Source: Mactra quadrangularis (Eukaryota > Mollusca > Bivalvia > Venerida > Mactridae). Taken from it: a stretch of 64,000 nucleotides of DNA. The stretch's first letter is position 1. Each line of letters opens with the position of its first letter. The stretch spans positions 37,784,011-37,848,010 of the forward strand of contig CM046297.1 of assembly GCA_025267735.1 (NCBI GenBank), given 5' to 3'. Both the position numbers and the translations under genes were made by a program. The notes under the pieces were generated by a model. It was not told where the DNA came from, searched no databases, and was given only the letters and a program-made list of their open reading frames with translations. Shown piece by piece: positions 58,745-64,000 of this stretch.

Positions 58745-59723
58745 CCCTCGCCAAAATTTCTAATCGGTCACCCCATTAATTCCTTATTTTCAAAAAAACT
58801 GTAATAAACTAGAGACTATCATACCAATATTTATTGAAGCCAAATATTTCAGGTCTATTTCAGAAAAAATTAATATCATATTATCAACAATTGTTATTTT
58901 ATATGAGTGGCTTTAACATAGGTATCAATGTAAAAAGTCACCAACTACAGAAATTCACTTCAAGTTATAACAAGTATGACCTCCGTTGGTAGCTACAACG
59001 GTACGACGAGATCACATGGATACAATGTATCTCTGCAAATACCATATATGGAATATATCTGCATGTCTCCTGAACGTCACGCTCCAGTTCATGGAGGTTA
59101 TGCTGCTGGCGGCGGGCTCGAACACGACATTTCAGCAAGTCGAAAACGTGTTTGATCAAATTCAAATCCGCGCTCTTTGGAGAGAAAGAAATTACTTGCA
59201 CATTATTTTAGTGAAGCATGGCTATCTAATATCTAATCACAGCCTCTCGATCAGTTGACTTGTTCACTACAGCTAGCCAGATGGGCATGGATAATTTTTT
59301 AAACGAGTGTGCAATATTGTATCACAATGTATTTTATATAAAATAGCATCAAGTACATTCCAATAATTAATTTCAACAAACATGACCTGAGATGTACCAC
59401 CTTCCAACATATTGACTGCTCGAGACTGATCCACCATGGACATTCTTCTCATTTTATATGTTTTTTCACTCTGGATATCAACAATGTTTGTAAATGAGCT
59501 CAAACAGGCAGGTTGAAGTGTTTCCTGTTTGTGCACATTGAAAACATGCCAAATTTGCAAAACCGGAAATTGAGACAAATTTGTTCTATAGGTCATGGGT
59601 AGCGATGAACAGTTTTGTTGTATATGTGCACTAACGTTCATGCTTAAAACATCGAGCGAATTGAATATTTATTTTGAAAGATATTTTAAAATTAAAGTGA
59701 CCGATTAGAAATTTTGTTGAGTG
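58745..59723 (-). mobile_element. Tc1-like transposon relic, 979 bp, TA target site
   Basis: The ends are CCCTCGCCAAAATTTCTAAT and, reverse-complemented, CACTCAACAAAATTTCTAAT, then CGGTCAC in both. TA flanks both ends (58743-58744; 59724-59725). It carries two pieces of a transposase on the minus strand with the middle missing. Confidence 0.9.
58965..59460 (-). pseudogene. Tc1-type transposase relic
   Basis: N-terminal piece at about 59460-59275: RRMSMVDQSRAVNMLEGGTS then Q, matching the first helix-turn-helix of Tc1 transposases, which bind the TIR. C-terminal piece at about 59201-58965: FSPKSADLNLIKHVFDLLKC then RVRARRQQHNLHELERDVQE, matching the block around the third catalytic acid (usual form SPDLNPIEHVWD). 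The glutamate of that block is lysine here (NLIK) and the two upstream catalytic aspartates fall in the deleted middle. A normal protein of this family is about 340 residues; fewer than half can be traced. Inactive for certain. Confidence 0.8.
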
Positions 59724-59725
59724 TA

Positions 59726-60231
59726 TTGACAGTTTGTCTGAATATATTATCACTTTGAAGATTTTGTCTAATAAGAAAATCTGACTGATTCTTAAGTCAT
59801 AATCAATTTGAATTAATATAATGACATCAATTTTCGGTAAAAAACACTATTTCTCAAAAATAATCAAGCTGTATTCCTTATTTTTAACCAAACTTCAAAA
59901 TCTTTAACGATTTGTTTAAAATCGCCACCAATTTGACGATCATGTGGTACCGAAAGTAGATATATCCGAGAGTATGTTACGCAGTAATATCCGAGGTAGT
60001 TCCGAATGCAACAATATGAGTCATTAGGCTACATACCTTTAAATCAATACTACCAAATAGTTTCATATCTCTAAACTTACGCATCTTATTACTTCTTGCC
60101 AAGGATTTATGCAATTTATGAAAATGGTCCTAAAATAGGAACAATATAAATTTTCATTAAAATAGTATAAATCGCAACAATTTAATATTTTATGCAATCC
60201 TTGGAAGGACACTTTTGTGGGACATATTGTG
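59726..60231. other. AT-rich spacer
   Basis: No gene or repeat recognised. Confidence 0.45.
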
Positions 60232-60237
60232 TTTATG

Positions 60238-60707
60238 TATGGTGGCTGATTTATGCCATGTCGTAAAAAACGAAAACACAAAGACACGACAAATCCATAG
60301 TTTGTCGTAGCTTCGTCTTTTTGTTTCTTCGCACAAAGAAGCGGACACATGACAAAATAAATACAACAATTTGACAGATAAAATGTGTCGTGTTTTCATG
60401 TGTCAAATCTTCGTCTTTTCCTTTCTTTGTGGCGAAGAAAGGAAAAGACGAAGATAAGATAGACGAAGGACGAAAACACTACAAATCAATAGTTTGTCGT
60501 ATTTTCATCTTTTTGTTTCTTCGCCATGAAAAGACGAAAACACGACACATTTTATCTGTTGTATTGTTGTATTTATTTTGTCGTGTGTTTGTTTCTTTGT
60601 GGCGAAGAAACAAAAAGACGAAGATACGACTAACTATGGATTTGTCGTGTCTTCATTCCTTATGGCGAAGAAATGAAAATACGACATGGCATAAATCAGC
60701 CACCATA
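60238..60707. mobile_element. Palindromic TIR element, 470 bp, 6-bp target duplication
   Basis: A 28-bp perfect terminal inverted repeat begins TATGGTGGCTGATTTATGCC. TTTATG is duplicated flush at 60232-60237 and 60708-60713. The interior is a set of alternating CTTCGTCTTTT and AAAAGACGAAG blocks in both orientations, including a perfect 19-bp stem (60409-60427 / 60435-60453) with a 7-nt loop. Frames of 69-121 codons across it are by-products of the palindromes. Confidence 0.9.
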
Positions 60708-60966
60708 TTTATGATATTTTTAAATTACATGTACTCATTTATTTACTGTCAATAATAAATATAAGTTGTATATTGCTTTTGACCGACTTACTTAAATGTA
60801 GTTATGTTACATATGAACAAATATGAACAATGAAAATGTCAAACACATACATGTACATTTACATTTAAGATTATATATTGGCTAATAAAAGTAAACATAT
60901 ATATTTGTCTGCAGAATAATGTTCAAAATGTTAATCTTATGTCGTAAGTCAGCAAATGTCATTTCT

Positions 60967-61844
60967 CTAACCTAAAACTGGGGTATACCTCCTCTTGAAC
61001 AGGGGCTGTTGCATCCATCCGGTGGCGCTAGGGACACCCATGTTTAAACCCAACTTGTTCAGCTGGTCGTCGCAACACAATTGTTTCCAAACTAAAACAT
61101 GACATTCTTATTTCTAAAGTTTTTTATGTATGTCTAATAATTCAGCCAGGTAAGGCTAGAAATGGCCCAAAATACAACCTAGTGCCTTTTTTGTCTCTGA
61201 TATTTAACATCTTTTTTCTCATTTTAATATGTACATAATAAACCAAGTGCACATGTTGCATATGTCCCTCTGGGCTATCTAGTAGTAGTTCAAGTCAACA
61301 GGATACACCAAATGTGATGGGTAGAAAAGTACTACATGCTTGTAAAATTAGAGCAAAAAAATACAAGCACAAAGGGTTCTGCAGCACTGCAGGTATCAAA
61401 CTTTTGACAGCTACCAGGATGTGTACCTACAGTTAGATTTGATTGCAGAAATCTAATATGTAGTATGTACTTCTACCACTTGCCTTATTGCAGTTAAAAT
61501 CTGAAGCAACTCAGTCAAGGTATAAGACCTTGGCAGTCACTTCAAGATAGCCGATGTATTACACAAGGATAATTCTTCACAGTTTCCATAAATGTAATTA
61601 TGCCTGGAAGAGTTATCTCCCTTTCTTGTTATTCATTCTATATAGATATAAAGTGAGTCAGAATGAAAGTACTAGTGTTGCACTGTGTTAAACAATAGAG
61701 GTACTTGATATCTGATTGCACCATTCCATGGGCTTGATGAACTCTACCAGTATGTAAAGTTGGAGCCCTTTGGGTTGAGCGGTTCTGATTCTGAGCCGGC
61801 ATAGCCAATGTTGACGATACTGAATAACTCATTTCTTTAGACAT
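60967..61844 (-). CDS. Candidate two-exon gene, about 73 residues, unidentified
   Basis: Exon A (61844-61748, minus strand) starts MSKEMSYSVSSTLAMPAQNQ, continues NRSTQRAPTLHT plus one base, and ends at ACTG|GTAGAG. Exon B (61091-60967) follows an acceptor ATGTTTTAG and reads WKQLCCDDQLNKLGLNMGVP, SATGWMQQPLFKRRYTPVLG and TAG. One leftover base plus two starting bases keep the frame. Exon B is clearly GC-richer than its surroundings, which supports coding. An alternative acceptor in exon A (TATGTCTAAAG at 61835) would make it internal. An in-frame stop lies upstream of the ATG. The product is basic at its C-terminus, with no membrane span or known domain. Not recognised. Confidence 0.32.
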
Positions 61845-63971
61845 AAAGATAAATTTTAATCTTTTTGCATTGTGAGTAGCATCTTAATTAGTTTAGCAAT
61901 GTCATGATACCAATCTTATTCATCAATCACAATCATCATGATTCATCAGTTGATCATTAAGGGTTCGATACTGTATCCTGAGATTGTGAGAATCCCCAAA
62001 CCATGGGAGGAACCCCCGTGATTACATAATTTCATCCTTTGGGATCCCTGAAAATTTGACTTGTGCTTTTAAAATAGATATAAATTTCAATTAATTGTTA
62101 TTGAAATTTGCAATTGCAAACCTGTATGCATTATTTTTCTTTTGTTTGATGAAACCCCAACGCTTAGAAGGAATCTCTAAATAACTGACTAAGGATTTAG
62201 GGATCCCTTTTTAAAACAGAAAGTGTTGAACATTGTTATTCTTTTGACAACTATAATATGGACTATGATATTTATCTCTTAAAACAACTGAACCTAAAAA
62301 TGGTCACATTGTTGAATATCTCTCTCCATTCTGTCTTGACAGAAGATAGCAGATTGAAAAAATTAAACTGGACAAGTGAAGAAATAGTATGTTTGAGAAA
62401 CACATTTATTCTGTTCATTTCACTTAATTAATTCATAGTAGTATGATCATACCATATAAGGCTTTGTGTGCTTGTTTACTTTGTTAGGTGATTGTTATGA
62501 CCAATCAAAATGCGTTTAAATGTTTTAGCTAAATATTTGGTAAAATTTTGTTGGTTGTTCAAAGCTTCATAGAAAAGGTAAATATCATAAATTGACTTGT
62601 TTTAATGCAGCGGGTGAATGTATTCACTAAGCTGGGAGGGGAGCGTATCTGATTCAACAACCATTTTGTGTTTCAATGTGATTGTGAAAATTACTCCTGT
62701 TTTTCAAAATACTTGTAATCCTAAAATTGATTTTTTCCAAAAATCCAAAAATTTGATTCTTGGGCGGATTTCCATGTTTTGAATCGCCTCAGCAACCATT
62801 CTAGTAAATCCCTGAACACGTCTGAAAAACTCACAATAACGCCGATATTCAACACAATCAATTAAGCTTCTTTATTTAAAAGAAAATGTCGTTCATCGGC
62901 AGGTTTTTCTCATTGCATTCTGTGATTTTATACAAGTTACCAAGTGTATTTTTTTATAAAATTCTCAGCATTTTATATGATGAAATGGCTGATTTTTTGT
63001 AAATCGGGACTTTATCCATTCTTTCTTCTTGAAAACCTCCGGGTATGAGAATGTGATTTATCAAGTTAACACATAAAATCTAAATTAACAAAAAAGGGCA
63101 CATGGAAGAATGATACCTCAATTAAAGAGCTCAATTTTTCCATAGGTGTGCCCCCAAAGTGCTCAGATTTGCTAAGTTGACATATCGTTTTTTTCGTCAG
63201 ACAGAATACCCCTCCCAAACCACCCAATTTAACGAATCCTTCGTTCCAACTAGAATGCTTGCGGGGAGCGGTATTAATGGACTATAACATGTATTTAATT
63301 TAACAATGGGTTTAGCAAAAAACTCAGATTTACATCATAATTTTATACGGGCAGGCATTAATTTTTTTAGACTTTCGAAGATTTCGCCAAAAGGCTTAAG
63401 TTATACGACCAGTCGAAAAATATTGACAATAATGCCTGACCAGTTTAACCTGCGGAGTGAATGATACATGTGCTCAGTTCCTACTTGAATCTTATGAGTA
63501 AGGAGTAATCATTAGTATGGATTTGTTAGGTTTCAATGAGCAAGAAAGTCTTTCTGTATTTTAATACTTTGATTGTTAAAATGTAATGAAAATTTATCAA
63601 GTTTTAGCTTCATTTTACCATTTTGTAGAGTGTTTAAAGTTCTTAGATTTGCACCTATGGTATGCACAAGTTCAAAATTTTTCCACATCTTCATGAGGGG
63701 ATAGCCCTCCAGAACCTACCCCTATTGACCCCCCCCCCCCCACACTAAGGACCCTATGGATCAGGCACTGTGATCTAACTCACATTCACACATTTCTTTT
63801 AATGAATATTTTTTAAAAGTTAATCAATGACATGAATCTGAAGTCCAGGATCTGGCCCTGAAGGGTTCCCTGGTCATACATCACACAGGAAAGAAAATTA
63901 AGTAAAATGTAAAACAACACATGTTTAATAATAATTACGTCAAGGTGGCAACAACCTGCCTCGGTAGCTTG
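61845..63971. other. AT-rich stretch, no gene called
   Basis: Holds a minus-strand open segment of about 55 codons without ATG (about 62870-62705, SLIDCVEYRRYCEFFRRVQG and on) that could be an exon but has no compatible partner. There is a short degenerate inverted repeat at 63350-63440 (GGCAGGCATTAAT / ATAATGCCTGACC) and a C-tract near 63730. Nothing firmer. Confidence 0.4.
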
Positions 63972-64000
63972 CCTATATATACAGACTCTGTATATATAGG
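63972..64000. repeat. 13-bp inverted repeat at the window edge
   Basis: CCTATATATACAG and CTGTATATATAGG separated by ACT form a perfect hairpin that reaches the last base. It may continue beyond the window, for instance as part of a foldback element. Confidence 0.7.

Noticed and set aside
60063..60755. Frames of 69-121 codons on both strands
   Set aside because: They cross the TIR and palindromes of the 60238-60707 element.

Overview
This is nuclear DNA of an animal, most probably a bivalve mollusc. The window is strongly AT-rich, has no long open reading frames, and uses GT-AG splice signals where coding can be argued. It carries tRNA-derived SINEs, many short terminal-inverted-repeat (TIR) DNA transposons, and repeated TIR-bounded elements with an internal tandem core of about 145-190 bp. 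From memory, these last resemble the 'pearl'-type elements described from bivalves. The genus cannot be told from the sequence alone. No rRNA gene, intact tRNA gene, CRISPR array or bacterial-style operon is present.

Layout. 1-7400 is a 46-bp satellite (about 155 copies) split once by a SINE. 8320-10760 is a 63-70-bp satellite with a cytosine tract in each unit. 11060-13810 is a long tandem-core element. 14500-18430 holds a dispersed ~135-bp repeat, a 64-bp array, an (AT)n tract and a 51-bp array. 18690-30400 alternates tandem-core elements with a hAT-like and a Tc1/mariner-like MITE. 30460-32510 is a nested mariner-like MITE pair, a 48-bp array that starts at the MITE end, and a hAT MITE. 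32935-35258 is a foldback element whose arms carry the palindrome TTCCCGATCGGGAA. 35320-36194 is a decayed hAT transposon with a broken transposase. 36400-45230 holds SINE, hAT and other TIR elements among exon-like fragments. 45413-57620 is the best candidate protein gene, on the + strand. 54423-57054 is a three-level nest of transposons inside its last intron. 58745-59723 is a Tc1-like relic. 60238-60707 is a palindromic TIR element. 60967-61844 is a candidate two-exon gene on the - strand.

No operon-like cooperation is visible. The + strand gene is a small split gene (84 codons, or 90 with an optional 18-nt microexon) whose introns have filled with mobile DNA. All gene calls rest on reading-frame and splice-site consistency only. 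The transposon calls are firmer, because many have matching terminal inverted repeats together with target-site duplications (TSDs) readable on both sides.
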